Below are positions 30,044 to 39,504 of a stretch of 64,000 bases of DNA, in pieces. Numbering within the stretch: position 1 is the stretch's first letter; each line of letters begins with the position of its first letter. The position numbers and the translations under genes were made by a program. The DNA is from Salipiger mucosus DSM 16094 (GTDB lineage: Bacteria; Pseudomonadota; Alphaproteobacteria; Rhodobacterales; Rhodobacteraceae). The DNA lies in the NCBI RefSeq assembly GCF_000442255.1, contig NZ_KE557280.1:60647-124646 (forward strand), given 5' to 3'. Under the pieces are notes generated by a model, which had not been told where the DNA came from, did not search any database, and saw only the letters and a list, made by a program, of their open reading frames with translations.

Positions 30044-31264
30044 TCAGGCCGCCTCGGCCAGGGCCTTGTCGAGGTTCGCGTCGATCTTCTCGAGGAAGCC
30101 CGTGGTGGTCAGCCATTTCTGGTCCGGTCCCACCAGAAGCGCGAGATCCTTGGTCATCCAGCCGGATTCGACCGTCTGCACCACGACCCGTTCCAGCGTT
30201 TCCGCGAAATGCAGCAGCTCGCCGTTGCCGTCGAGCTTGGCGCGGTGCTTGAGCCCGCCGGTCCAGGCAAAGATCGAGGCGATGGAGTTGGTCGAGGTCG
30301 CGTGGCCGGCCTGGTGCTGGCGGTAATGCCGCGTCACGGTGCCGTGCGCCGCCTCGGCCTCGACGATCTGGCCATCGGGCGTCATCAGCTGCGAGGTCAT
30401 CAGCCCCAGCGAGCCGAAGCCCTGCGCCACGGTGTCCGACTGCACGTCGCCGTCGTAGTTCTTGCAGGCCCAGACGAATCCGCCGTTCCACTTCATCGCG
30501 CAGGCGACCATGTCGTCGATCAGCCGGTGTTCGTACCAGATGCCCTTGGCCTTGAACTTGGCGGCGAATTCAGCGTCGAAGACCTGCTGGAATATCTGCA
30601 GGAACTGGCCATCGTATTGCTTGAGAATGGTGTTCTTGGTCGACAGGTACAGCGGCCAGCCCATGTCGAGCGCGTAGTTCATCGAGGCGCGCGCGAAGTC
30701 CGCGATGGACTGGTCGAGGTTGTACATCCCCATGTAGACGCCCGAGGAGGGGGCCTTGTAGACCTCCTTCTCGATCACCTCGCCGTCCTCGCCCACGAAT
30801 TTCATCGTCAGCGTGCCGGCGCCCGGGAACTTGAAATCGGTCGCCTTGTACTGGTCGCCGAAGGCGTGCCGGCCGATCACGATGGGCTTGGTCCAGCCGG
30901 GGACGAGGCGCGGCACGTTGCGGCAGATGATCGGCTGGCGGAAGACCACGCCGCCCAGAATGTTGCGGATCGTCCCGTTGGGGCTCCGCCACATCTGCTT
31001 GAGCCCGAATTCCTCGACCCGCGCCTCGTCGGGGGTGATCGTGGCGCACTTGACGGCGCAGCCGACCTCCTTGGTCTTCTCGGCGGCGTCGACTGTCACC
31101 TGGTCCTCGGTCCGGTCACGCTCCTCGATGCCGAGGTCGTAGTAGAGAAGGTCGATGTCCAGGTAGGGCAGGATCAGCTTCTTCTTGATGAAATCCCAGA
31201 TGATCCGGGTCATCTCGTCCCCGTCCATCTCGACGATCGGGTTCTCGACCTTGATTTTCGACAT
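30044..31264 (-). CDS. icd: NADP-dependent isocitrate dehydrogenase
   Basis: A 406-residue TCA-cycle enzyme of the eukaryote-like (type II subfamily) NADP-IDH. It begins [21 protein letters not shown] and contains the family signature [20 protein letters not shown]. Length is typical of the homodimeric alphaproteobacterial form. Convergent with the PhoR-like gene; a 161-bp gap separates it from the divergent gene at 31426. Confidence 0.95.
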   Translation of the reverse strand: MSKIKVENPIVEMDGDEMTRIIWDFIKKKLILPYLDIDLLYYDLGIEERDRTEDQVTVDAAEKTKEVGCAVKCATITPDEARVEEFGLKQMWRSPNGTIRNILGGVVFRQPIICRNVPRLVPGWTKPIVIGRHAFGDQYKATDFKFPGAGTLTMKFVGEDGEVIEKEVYKAPSSGVYMGMYNLDQSIADFARASMNYALDMGWPLYLSTKNTILKQYDGQFLQIFQQVFDAEFAAKFKAKGIWYEHRLIDDMVACAMKWNGGFVWACKNYDGDVQSDTVAQGFGSLGLMTSQLMTPDGQIVEAEAAHGTVTRHYRQHQAGHATSTNSIASIFAWTGGLKHRAKLDGNGELLHFAETLERVVVQTVESGWMTKDLALLVGPDQKWLTTTGFLEKIDANLDKALAEAA

Positions 31265-31425
31265 GCGTGCACCTCTTGCGCCCGGGTTGACTCGCTTATC
31301 CCCTAGCGTAATTCTGCGCTGCGGAAAAGCACGGTATGCATTCGTATACTAAAATTGAGCGTATTCGCCCGTGAAATCGGCCATGACTTAACGATTGGAC
31401 AGGAAACGCGGCGTATCAGGGCCGC

Positions 31426-31752
31426 ATGCAAGCAACCCTGTGCGACATACGCGACCTCGTGACCATCGCTTCCGTGCTGCTCTTCGGGGCGGGGCTGACG
31501 CTCGCCTCCGCTCTCGGACCGGCGCCCTCGGCGGCGGGACGGCCGGTGCTGGTGGTGGCGCCGCCCTGGGGGCCGGGTGCACCGGCCATCGTGGCCCTGG
31601 CGGGGGGCCGCATCCTGGGCCCGGTCGAGGCGCCCTTCGGCGTGCTTGCTGTCTTCGATGATCCCCGGCCCGCCGAGCGGCTCCTGGCACTGGGTGCCTG
31701 GACGGCCTGTGACGCGCGCGCCATGGCGTCCCTTTGCGGAGTGAACGAATGA
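31426..31752 (+). CDS. Hypothetical protein, one N-terminal TM segment
   Basis: A 108-residue protein with one hydrophobic segment (about residues 11-31) followed by a Gly/Pro-rich region and a globular tail with two cysteines near the end ([18 protein letters not shown]). No family is recognised. Its stop codon overlaps the chemoreceptor start, so the two genes are probably coupled. A TTAACGAT sequence, one base off the CtrA half-site, lies at 31388-31395. Base composition matches the neighbours. Confidence 0.6.
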   Translation: MQATLCDIRDLVTIASVLLFGAGLTLASALGPAPSAAGRPVLVVAPPWGPGAPAIVALAGGRILGPVEAPFGVLAVFDDPRPAERLLALGAWTACDARAMASLCGVNE

Positions 31753-33296
31753 TGACCCGACTGCTGGACCGAATCCGCCGGACGAACGAACCCGTTCTGG
31801 TGCTTCTGCTGGGCTACATGCTGCTGCCGGTCCACGTGGTGACGGACCTCTACTTCACCAATGACTACATGCAGGTGAGCGCTTCGGCCCTGGTCCTGCT
31901 GCTGGTGGCAACGGTCATGCTGCGCATCGGTTCGCGCTTCGCGGACTACGTGCTGGCCACCGTGCTACCGGTCGAGGTGATGCTCCTTACCGCCGCCTAC
32001 CAGATGCACCCCTGGCAGATCGACACGCACATGGTCTATTTCGTGATGCTCGCCGGCATCTCGATTCTGGGCCGGATCGACGTGATGCTCTACGGTGCCG
32101 GGCTGGTCGCGATCCACCATGCGACGCTGACCTTCTTCATGCCGGCGCTGGTCTACCCTTCGACCGAACTGCTGGAAAACGTCATGCGCACTGCGCTGCA
32201 CGGCGGGATCGTGGTGATGGAGACCGCGATCCTGATGCTGGCGATTCTTCAGCGCAACGCGGTCAAGGCGCGCATTGCCGAGGGCAACGAGAAGCTCGCC
32301 GACGAAAGCCACCGCGCGGCCGAGGCGCAGGCACGCACGGAGGCTGCCGCGCGCGAGACGCGCGAGGTCGTTGCGCTCTTCAACGAGCACCTGCATCGGC
32401 TCGCCGACCGCGACCTCTCGTGCACAATAGACAACGAACTGCCCGCGGCATTTGAGTCGCTGCGCCGGGATTTCAATCGCGCGGTCGGACAGCTCAACGG
32501 CGCACTCGTGGGCGCACGGGACATGGCCCAGACATTCGACGAGGAAGCGGGCGCGCTCGAGGGCGTGACCGGCGATCTTTCCAGCCGAAGCGAGCGTCAG
32601 GCGAACGATCTCAGCAACGCGGCCCGCGCCATGACCGAGGTCACCGAGGCACTGAACAATACGGCGGGCGAGGCTGGAAAGGCATCTGACCGCGCGCATT
32701 TCGCCCGCGAAAGCGCGGTCGAGGGCGGGGCGGTCACGGAACGCGCGGTGGCGGCGATGCAGCTCATCGAGCAAAGCTCCTCCGAGGTCGGCAAGATCAT
32801 GGACCTGATCGATGACATCTCTTTCCAGACCAACCTCCTTGCGCTCAACGCCGGCGTAGAGGCGGCCCGCGCCGGCGAAAGCGGCAAGGGCTTCGCCGTT
32901 GTTGCCTCCGAAGTGCGTTCGCTGGCGCAACGGACTTCCGAGGCGGCGGCGGGGGTCAAGCAGCTCATCCTTGACAGCGAACAGCAGGTTGCGAACGGCG
33001 CTCAACTGGTGAACGACGCGGGCGCCCGCCTGTCGAGTATCGTCGACGAGGTCTCGGCGGTGAGCAGCATGATCGCGCAGATCCGTGACGACAGCCGCAG
33101 CCAGTCCGAAAGCATGGGCACGCTCTCGGAGACCGTGGCGCGGCTTGACGGGGCGACCCAGGACACCGCCGGCCTTAGCGAGGAAATGGCGGCGATGGGC
33201 CTGCGCCTGCGCGGCCATGCGCGCGAGCTTGCGCAGGACATGGATGCCTTCCGTATTCAGACGAATGCGCCGGCCCTTCAAAAGGCGCGCGCCTGA
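31749..33296 (+). CDS. Methyl-accepting chemotaxis protein with 6-TM sensor
   Basis: A 515-residue chemoreceptor. Residues about 15-170 hold some six TM helices and no periplasmic ligand domain; conserved-looking polar sites in this region include [10 protein letters not shown] and [12 protein letters not shown] coiled-coil linker leads to the signalling hairpin, whose tip [20 protein letters not shown] lies near residue 355, just as in classical MCPs. It should feed a CheA/CheW array. The stimulus is unknown but is probably sensed within the membrane. Tandem ATGs overlap the previous stop. Confidence 0.88.
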   Translation: MMTRLLDRIRRTNEPVLVLLLGYMLLPVHVVTDLYFTNDYMQVSASALVLLLVATVMLRIGSRFADYVLATVLPVEVMLLTAAYQMHPWQIDTHMVYFVMLAGISILGRIDVMLYGAGLVAIHHATLTFFMPALVYPSTELLENVMRTALHGGIVVMETAILMLAILQRNAVKARIAEGNEKLADESHRAAEAQARTEAAARETREVVALFNEHLHRLADRDLSCTIDNELPAAFESLRRDFNRAVGQLNGALVGARDMAQTFDEEAGALEGVTGDLSSRSERQANDLSNAARAMTEVTEALNNTAGEAGKASDRAHFARESAVEGGAVTERAVAAMQLIEQSSSEVGKIMDLIDDISFQTNLLALNAGVEAARAGESGKGFAVVASEVRSLAQRTSEAAAGVKQLILDSEQQVANGAQLVNDAGARLSSIVDEVSAVSSMIAQIRDDSRSQSESMGTLSETVARLDGATQDTAGLSEEMAAMGLRLRGHARELAQDMDAFRIQTNAPALQKARA

Positions 33297-33415
33297 TCTG
33301 GATTGTGCGGCCCGTACCGACGGCGCATCCCCAGCCAAGCCCGGGCACACTCAGGCCCGTGTGCTCGTGGCATGGCCTCTTGAGGCAAACCGCGCAACAG
33401 CGTGGCACCACAAGG

Positions 33416-34624
33416 TCAGGCGGGCTGCGCGGCCTCTTTCCTGGCAAGCCAGCGCATCAGAAGAAGCGCCAGTCCCGCCTCGACACAGATGCCGATGGCC
33501 AGCGGAAGAGGCGTTCCATCGAACATCAGCCCCACCGGCACCGCGAAGAGCACCGCCATGACCGTTGCCAGCGCGCCGATGACCGAGGCGGCGAGGCCGG
33601 CGATATGGCCCATGGGCTCCATGGCGATTGCGTTGATGTTCCCGACGGTGAGGCCCATCTGGAAGAAGACGGTGACCTGCCAAAGCAGAAAGACGACGAA
33701 GCCCCAATCGCCGGATATCCCGCCTGTGAAGAGTGTCACCGTGATGCCGGCCGCCACGAATTGCACCGCAAGCATGGTCGTCACGAGGTAGCGCATCCCC
33801 AGCCGCATCACGAGCTTGGCGTTCAGGAAGCTGCCGGTGGCCGCGAAAATGGCCGAGCCGCCGAACCACAACGGAAAGGTCTCGGCGCGTCCGAAGCTGG
33901 TATCGTAGATCTGCTGCACCGAGGAGATCATCGAGAACAGCATGGCAAAGATCAGCGCCTGCACGCCGATGGAGATGCGCACCACCGGATTCGACAGGAC
34001 CTCGCCCACCGCGTGCCGCAGCGTGCCGACGCGGAACGGGCGCCGTTTTTCGCGCGGAAGCGTTTCGGGCAGGCGCAGCATGAGCCAGGCTGCCGAGGCG
34101 GCAGAGAACACAACGAAGGCCAGGAAGATCGAGCGCCAGCCGCCGACGTCGATGATCAGTGCCCCGATCGAGGGCGCGAAGGCCGGAAAGACCGTGAAGA
34201 CCATCATGATGAAGGACATGATCCGCGCCATGCCGCGCCCGGAAAAGAGATCGCGCAACACCGCGAGGGCCACGACGCGCGGGCCCGCCGCACCCAGGCC
34301 CTGCAGCACCCGGGCGCCAAGCAGCAGCTCGAGCGTGTCCTCCTGCGCGGCCACCAGCGACATGACGATATAGACCGCGGCGCCGCCGAGGATGACCGGC
34401 TTGCGCCCGAAGCTGTCCGACAGCGGCCCCGTGAAGAGCGTGCCGATCCCCATGCCCAGCACGAAGCTCGTGATCACCAGCTGCGCGCGGTTGAGATCGT
34501 CCGGCGAAAGCTCGGCCCCGATCTCGGGCAGGGCGGGCAGCATGGCGTCGATGGAAAAGGCGATGGTGGCGATAAGCATCGCGAGAAGCGCGATGAGTTC
34601 GGTCCGGCCAGGGGGCGATTGCAT
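33416..34624 (-). CDS. Bcr/CflA-type multidrug efflux MFS transporter
   Basis: A 402-residue, 12-TM proton-driven exporter. FSIDAMLPALPEIG in the first TM helix is characteristic of the Bcr/CflA subfamily, and GRKPVILGGAAVY after TM2 is the MFS motif A region. The start at 34624 puts MQSPPGRTE before the first helix. Likely substrates are drugs such as bicyclomycin or chloramphenicol-like compounds, but this is family knowledge only. Confidence 0.9.
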   Translation of the reverse strand: MQSPPGRTELIALLAMLIATIAFSIDAMLPALPEIGAELSPDDLNRAQLVITSFVLGMGIGTLFTGPLSDSFGRKPVILGGAAVYIVMSLVAAQEDTLELLLGARVLQGLGAAGPRVVALAVLRDLFSGRGMARIMSFIMMVFTVFPAFAPSIGALIIDVGGWRSIFLAFVVFSAASAAWLMLRLPETLPREKRRPFRVGTLRHAVGEVLSNPVVRISIGVQALIFAMLFSMISSVQQIYDTSFGRAETFPLWFGGSAIFAATGSFLNAKLVMRLGMRYLVTTMLAVQFVAAGITVTLFTGGISGDWGFVVFLLWQVTVFFQMGLTVGNINAIAMEPMGHIAGLAASVIGALATVMAVLFAVPVGLMFDGTPLPLAIGICVEAGLALLLMRWLARKEAAQPA

Positions 34625-34771
34625 GGCATCCTCGGGATGGCACCCCCGGCTGCGGGGTCCGCGGGTCTGGAAATGGTGACTGTCACCAACCGCTCTGTCC
34701 GAGATGCGTTCCGCCGTAAAGATGCCCGCCGCCCGAAAGCCGCCATGCGCCAAACGCATGGCGGGCCCCGG

Positions 34772-35416
34772 TCAGGCCTCGGGGTCGGCGCCGGCGCGCA
34801 ACTCGTCGATGACGCGTGTCCAGAGTTCGGGCGGCTGCGCGCCCGGCACCGCGTGACGTCCGGCGACGACAAAGGTGGGCGCCGCGGTCACACCCATGCC
34901 GCGGGCGGTGGCGTCCATTTCCACGATTTCCTTGCGGTCCGCGTCCGAGCGCAGCAGCCGCATGATGAGGCTCGCGTCGAGCCCGCAGCCGTCGGCGAGA
35001 TCGCCCAGAACCTCGGCGTCGCCGATGTCGCGGCCCTCGACGAAATAGGCCCGGAAGAGGGCCGAGACCATCGCGGTCTGCACCCCCTCGATCTCGGACC
35101 AGTGCAGCAGGCGATGCGCGTCATGCGTGGGCGGCGTCCGCGTGATGGCATCGAGATTCATCGCGATGCCGGCCTGTTCGGCCTGTTCGTGCACGGGGCG
35201 ATAGGCCTCTTCGGCGCCCTCGGGCCCGCCGAACTTGGCCTCCAGGTAGGCGCGCCGGTCCATGCCCTCGGCGGACATTTCTGGGTTGAGCATGAAGGGC
35301 CGCCAGCGGATCGTGAAGCCGTGGTCCGGGCGCTCGGCGAGGGCGCGGTCGAGGTTGGCCTTGCCGATGTAGCACCAGGGACAGATCGGGTCCGAAAAGA
35401 TGTCGAGCGTGACCAT
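34772..35416 (-). CDS. DsbA-family oxidoreductase (FrnE type)
   Basis: A 214-residue thioredoxin-fold protein with the active-site motif CPWC in SDPICPWCYIG near residues 12-15. The helical insertion and length match FrnE-like DsbA proteins, which act in the cytoplasm as no signal peptide is present. The natural substrate is unknown; the 2-hydroxychromene-2-carboxylate isomerase group is a related alternative. It lies upstream of the efflux gene on the same strand, 147 bp apart. Confidence 0.9.
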   Translation of the reverse strand: MVTLDIFSDPICPWCYIGKANLDRALAERPDHGFTIRWRPFMLNPEMSAEGMDRRAYLEAKFGGPEGAEEAYRPVHEQAEQAGIAMNLDAITRTPPTHDAHRLLHWSEIEGVQTAMVSALFRAYFVEGRDIGDAEVLGDLADGCGLDASLIMRLLRSDADRKEIVEMDATARGMGVTAAPTFVVAGRHAVPGAQPPELWTRVIDELRAGADPEA

Positions 35417-35492
35417 GCGTCTCTCCTTTTCAGACCCTCGTATCAGGCGCGGAGAAGAATTGCGACAGCGACGGGAGTCGCGGGCGACGGGC

Positions 35493-36155
35493 TCAGTCGG
35501 CCTCGGCCAGGGCGCGCAGCGTCTCGGGGTCGATCAGTCGCACCTCGCCCCGGCCCAGTTGAAGGAGTCCGCGCCGGGCCAGCGCGTCGAGCCGGCGCGA
35601 GACGACCTCGCGTGCCGATCCGATCATCGTGGCGATCTCTGCGTGGGTTGCGCGCAGGGTGCCGTCCTCGGCCCGTTCGAGCAGGACGCGTGCCAACCGG
35701 CATTCCACCCGCTGGAAGGCCACGCGCTCGAGCAGGTGCATCATGCCCTGCATCCGCTGCGCGAATGCGGCGAAAACGAAGCTGCGAAAGGCCGGGTCCC
35801 GGTCCATCAGCGACAGGAAGAGGCTACGCGGCACGAGGACGAGCGTGCAGTCCTCGCGCACCACCGCTTCGCCCGAGTAGTCCTCGCCGCCAAGCAGGCC
35901 CAGCGTCGACTGGATGCAACTCTGCCCGGGCTCGACGGCGTAGAGCAGGATGTCGCGGCCGGTGGAGCCCGTGAGGAAAACGTCGATCCGCCCGGCGAGC
36001 ACGAGGACGAAGCCCTTGACCGTCTCGCCCGGGCGAAAAAGCATCGTGCCGCGTGGCGCGTGCTGCGGCGCCAGCCGGTCGAGTGCCGCCGCGCTTTCGG
36101 GCGCGAGCGCTGGCAGGGTGGCCGAGGCCGGTGTCTTGCCATGCACGAGGGTCAT
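35493..36155 (-). CDS. Crp/Fnr family transcriptional regulator
   Basis: A 220-residue regulator with a cyclic-nucleotide-binding-like beta barrel (about residues 25-135) and a C-terminal winged helix (about 150-210; THAEIATMIGSAREVVSRRL is the HTH). There is no N-terminal cysteine cluster like that of Fnr, so it is not an oxygen sensor of that kind. The start at 36155 begins MTLVHGKTPAS. It lies 41 bp downstream of mmsB on the same strand; a role in valine catabolism is possible but unproven. Confidence 0.88.
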   Translation of the reverse strand: MTLVHGKTPASATLPALAPESAAALDRLAPQHAPRGTMLFRPGETVKGFVLVLAGRIDVFLTGSTGRDILLYAVEPGQSCIQSTLGLLGGEDYSGEAVVREDCTLVLVPRSLFLSLMDRDPAFRSFVFAAFAQRMQGMMHLLERVAFQRVECRLARVLLERAEDGTLRATHAEIATMIGSAREVVSRRLDALARRGLLQLGRGEVRLIDPETLRALAEAD

Positions 36156-36196
36156 GGCACCAGACTGGCACCCCGCGCGTGCCCGGTCCAGCGCGC

Positions 36197-37069
36197 TCAG
36201 CCGCGACCCCTTGTCTCGAACCGTGGCAGCATGGCCGAGAAGTCGCGGCCCTTGCCGCCTTCGTCCTCGACGAAGGTGCGGTAGAGTTCGTGCGCGCGGG
36301 CGCCCATCGGCGTATCCGCATCGGCGGCCCCGGCGGCCTGCTGCGCGAGTCCGAGATCCTTGAGCATCAGTTCGGCCGCGAAGCCGGGGATATAGTCGTT
36401 GTCGGCGGGGCTTTTGGGGCCGACGCCGGGCGCGGGGCAGTAGGTGTTCATCGACCAGCTCGACCCCGACGAGGTCGAGACCACGTCGAACATGGCCTCG
36501 CGCGAGAGGCCCAGCTTGTCGGCCAGCGCGAAGGCCTCGCAGGTGGCGATCATGGTCACGCCGAGGATCATGTTGTTGCAGATCTTGGCGGCCTGTCCGT
36601 TGCCGGAAGGTCCGCAGTGCACGGCCTTCTGCCCCATGATGTCGAAAAGCGGCTTGGCGGCGGTGAAACCTGCTTCGTCGCCGCCCACCATGAAGGTCAG
36701 CGTACCCGCCTGCGCGCCGCCGACGCCGCCCGAGACCGGCGCGTCGAGGGCCGAGAGCCCGGCGGCGCGGGCCTGTTCGCCCACCGCGCGGGCGCTGTCG
36801 ACGTCCACGGTCGAGCAATCCAGGAAGACCGCGCCCTCGGTCATCGCGGGGATGATCTCGTCCGCGACGCGGCGCAGGATCTCGCCGTTGGGCAGCATGG
36901 TGATGACCACCTCTGCCCCGCGCGCGGCCTCGGCCGCGGAGCCGGCGCTCGCGGCGCCTTCGACAGTGACGCCCGCGACGTCGAACCCGGTGACCTCGTG
37001 GCCCGCCGCGACGAGATTGGCCGCCATGGGCCCGCCCATGTTGCCCAGCCCGATGAATCCGATCTTCAT
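36197..37069 (-). CDS. mmsB: 3-hydroxyisobutyrate dehydrogenase
   Basis: A 290-residue NAD-dependent enzyme that oxidises 3-hydroxyisobutyrate to methylmalonate semialdehyde in valine degradation. The Rossmann motif is MKIGFIGLGNMGGPMAANL at the N-terminus; the substrate motif DAPVSGGVGGAQAGTL and catalytic lysine in GNGQAAKICNNM are intact. It follows the HIBYL-CoA hydrolase and acyl-CoA dehydrogenase in pathway order. AGGAGAAAG precedes the ATG. Confidence 0.94.
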   Translation of the reverse strand: MKIGFIGLGNMGGPMAANLVAAGHEVTGFDVAGVTVEGAASAGSAAEAARGAEVVITMLPNGEILRRVADEIIPAMTEGAVFLDCSTVDVDSARAVGEQARAAGLSALDAPVSGGVGGAQAGTLTFMVGGDEAGFTAAKPLFDIMGQKAVHCGPSGNGQAAKICNNMILGVTMIATCEAFALADKLGLSREAMFDVVSTSSGSSWSMNTYCPAPGVGPKSPADNDYIPGFAAELMLKDLGLAQQAAGAADADTPMGARAHELYRTFVEDEGGKGRDFSAMLPRFETRGRG

Positions 37070-37092
37070 GTCTTTCTCCTCCCTCGATGGCG

Positions 37093-38124
37093 TCAGAGCG
37101 CCAGTTCGTCCTCCCCGAGCGGTGCCAGCAGGGCCGCGACCGCCTCGGGCGTCGCCTCCTCGGGGCCCAGCCGCCAGCTCGGGCTGCGATCCTTGTCGAT
37201 GATGGCCGCGCGCACGCCTTCGAGGAAGTCGCCGCGCTCCATGATGCGGTGCGCGACGCGGTATTCCTGGCGCAGGGCGGCGCGGATGTCGCCCCCTTCG
37301 CTGCGCAGGCGGCGCAGCATCTCGAGCGTGGTTGCCATCGAGAGCGGCGAGTTGCGGCCAATGGCTTTGCGCGCCCGGGCGGCGACCTCGCCCTCGGCGG
37401 TTTCCAGCGCGGCGGTGATGCCGGGCAGGGTGCCCGCGGCATAGAGCGCGTCGATTTCGGGTTGTGCCGCCTGCAACGGGCTGTCGGGCGGGGCCTGCCG
37501 GGCGCTGTCGATCTCGGCCGGATCGCCGGTCTCGACGAGGCGCGCCTTGAGCGCGGGCCAGTCCGCCTCTGGCACGAAGTGGTCGGCAAAGCCCGCGTGC
37601 AGTGCATCGCCCGGGCCCATACGGTCGGCGGTGAGCCCCAGGTGATCGCCCAGCCGGCCCGGCGCGCGCGCCAGCAGCAGCGAGCCACCGACGTCCGGCA
37701 CGAAACCGATGCCGCATTCGGGCATGGCCACCTGCACGCTTTCGCCGACAATGCGGTGCGGGCAGTGCCCGGCGAGGCCCACGCCGCCGCCCATGACGAA
37801 GCCGTGCAGGAAGGCCGCGATGGGCTTGGGATATTCCGCCAGCTTGGCGTTCATGCGGTACTCGTCGCGCCAGAAGCAGCGGCCGCTCTCGTAGTCTCCA
37901 TTCGTGCCTGCGCGCTGGATCTGCGCCACGTCGCCGCCGGCGCAGAAGGCGCGCTCGCCCTCGGCGTCGATCATCACGAGGGAGACGGCGTCGTCGGTGG
38001 CCCAGGCATCGAGCGCGCGTTCGATCTCCATGCACATGTCGTAGGTCAGCGCGTTGAGCGCCTTTGGCCGGGTCAGCGTGATGCGGCCGGCGCGGCCTTC
38101 GGTGCGGATCTCGATATCGCTCAT
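37093..38124 (-). CDS. 3-hydroxyisobutyryl-CoA hydrolase (enoyl-CoA hydratase family)
   Basis: A 343-residue crotonase-fold enzyme. The oxyanion-hole regions are FCAGGDVAQIQ and FLHGFVMGGGVGLAGH; the downstream MPECGIGFVPDVGGS carries the acidic residues expected in the hydrolase subgroup. Position between acyl-CoA dehydrogenase and mmsB supports the valine pathway step that releases 3-hydroxyisobutyrate from CoA. A general enoyl-CoA hydratase is the alternative. Confidence 0.87.
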   Translation of the reverse strand: MSDIEIRTEGRAGRITLTRPKALNALTYDMCMEIERALDAWATDDAVSLVMIDAEGERAFCAGGDVAQIQRAGTNGDYESGRCFWRDEYRMNAKLAEYPKPIAAFLHGFVMGGGVGLAGHCPHRIVGESVQVAMPECGIGFVPDVGGSLLLARAPGRLGDHLGLTADRMGPGDALHAGFADHFVPEADWPALKARLVETGDPAEIDSARQAPPDSPLQAAQPEIDALYAAGTLPGITAALETAEGEVAARARKAIGRNSPLSMATTLEMLRRLRSEGGDIRAALRQEYRVAHRIMERGDFLEGVRAAIIDKDRSPSWRLGPEEATPEAVAALLAPLGEDELAL

Positions 38125-38150
38125 GTGCGGCCCTTTCGTCGGTGTTCGCC

Positions 38151-38194
38151 AAATTCCTTCGAAGGAATTTGCAAAAGTCTTCGAAGACTTTTGC
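38151..38194. repeat. Two adjacent perfect palindromes
   Basis: A 20-bp perfect palindrome centred on TTCGAA (38151-38170) directly abuts a 24-bp one, GCAAAAGTCTTCG and its complement (38171-38194). Both share the central TTCGAA. They fill the gap between the acyl-CoA dehydrogenase and the CoA hydrolase genes. They may be repetitive extragenic palindromes that act in mRNA stability. Confidence 0.85.
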
Positions 38195-38212
38195 GGCTCA
38201 ATCCCGAGGCAT

Positions 38213-39352
38213 TCAAGACGCGACCAGGTCGCGCGCCACGATGAGCCGCATGATCTCGTTGGTGCCCTCGAGGATCTGGTGCACGCGCAGGTCGCGCACC
38301 GTCTTCTCGATGCCGTAGTCCGCGAGATAGCCGTAACCGCCGTGCAGCTGGAGGCACTGGTCGGCGATGCGCGAGCCGGCCTCGGTCACGAATTTCTTGG
38401 CCATGGCGCAGAACTTGCCGGCATCCGGCGCGCCCGTGTCGAGCTTCCAGGCCGCCTGGCGCAGGAAAGTCCGCGCCGCCTGCAGCTCGATCTCGATGTC
38501 GGCAAGGCGGAACTGCAGCGCCTGGAACTTGTCGATGGACTGGCCGAAGGCCTTGCGTTCGGCCATGTAGGCCAGCGTCGCGTCGAGCGCGGCCTGCGCG
38601 GCGCCCAGCGAGCAGGCCGCAATGTTGAGCCGCCCACCGTCGAGCCCGGCCATGGCATAGCGGAATCCCTTGCCTTCCTCGCCCAACAGGTTCGCGCGGG
38701 GTACGCCGCAGTCGTCGAACTGAACCTGCCGGGTGGGTTGGCTTTTCCAGCCCATCTTCTGTTCGAGACCGCCGAAGCTGAGCCCCTCGGCGCCGTCCTC
38801 GACCACCAGGGCCGAGATGCCGCGCGGGCCGGCCTCGCCGGTGCGGCACATGACGACATAGGCGTCGGAATATCCGCCGCCTGAGATGAAGGCCTTGGTT
38901 CCGGTCAGGCGGTAGGCCTCGTTGGTGGATTCGGCCCTGGTGCGAAGCGCGGCCGCGTCCGAGCCCGAGCCCGGCTCGGTCAGGCAGTAGGAGAAGATCG
39001 TCTCCATGCTGAGCGCCCCGGGCAGGAAGCGCGCGCGCAATTCCTCGGAACCGTAGGCGTCGAGCATCTTGGCGCACATGTTGTGAATCGACAGGAAGGC
39101 CGCCACCGAGGGGCAGGCCATCGAGAGCGCCTCGAAGACCAGCGTCGCGTCGAGCCGGGAGAGCCCGGCGCCGCCGTTCTCCTCGCTCACGTAGATGCCG
39201 GCGAGCCCCAGTTCGGCGACACGGGGCCAGAGTTCGCGGGGGATCGTGCCCGCCTCTTCCCAGGCGCGGGCGTTGGGCGCGATGTGCTCCTGCCCGAAGC
39301 CCTGCGCCATTTCGAAGATCGCCTGCTGCTCCTCGCTGAGTGCAAAATCCAT
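38213..39352 (-). CDS. Acyl-CoA dehydrogenase, probably isobutyryl-CoA
   Basis: A 379-residue FAD enzyme. Family signatures are YCLTEPGSGSDAAALRT near residue 125 and the C-terminal QLHGGYGYLADYGIEK, with the catalytic glutamate expected in QILEGTNEIMR. The setting among mmsB, the CoA hydrolase and mmsA points to isobutyryl-CoA dehydrogenation to methacrylyl-CoA. Other branched short-chain substrates cannot be excluded. Confidence 0.9.
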   Translation of the reverse strand: MDFALSEEQQAIFEMAQGFGQEHIAPNARAWEEAGTIPRELWPRVAELGLAGIYVSEENGGAGLSRLDATLVFEALSMACPSVAAFLSIHNMCAKMLDAYGSEELRARFLPGALSMETIFSYCLTEPGSGSDAAALRTRAESTNEAYRLTGTKAFISGGGYSDAYVVMCRTGEAGPRGISALVVEDGAEGLSFGGLEQKMGWKSQPTRQVQFDDCGVPRANLLGEEGKGFRYAMAGLDGGRLNIAACSLGAAQAALDATLAYMAERKAFGQSIDKFQALQFRLADIEIELQAARTFLRQAAWKLDTGAPDAGKFCAMAKKFVTEAGSRIADQCLQLHGGYGYLADYGIEKTVRDLRVHQILEGTNEIMRLIVARDLVAS

Positions 39353-39504
39353 CGGCCCCTCCTCCTGGCGTGGAAATTGAACGGTTGTTCAGATTGTGTC
39401 GGGAGTCGTGGCGCGATGCAAGGGGACCAGCGCGCGCCATCGCACCCGTGACGCGCGGTCGCGGGCGGGGTCATGCGTATTTGGAACAAGAAGAAGCGCA
39501 GGCG

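Noticed and set aside
33305..35974. Plus-strand 889-codon open frame across the MFS and FrnE genes
   Set aside because: Translation is His/Arg/Asp-rich low-complexity sequence, opposite two clear minus-strand genes.
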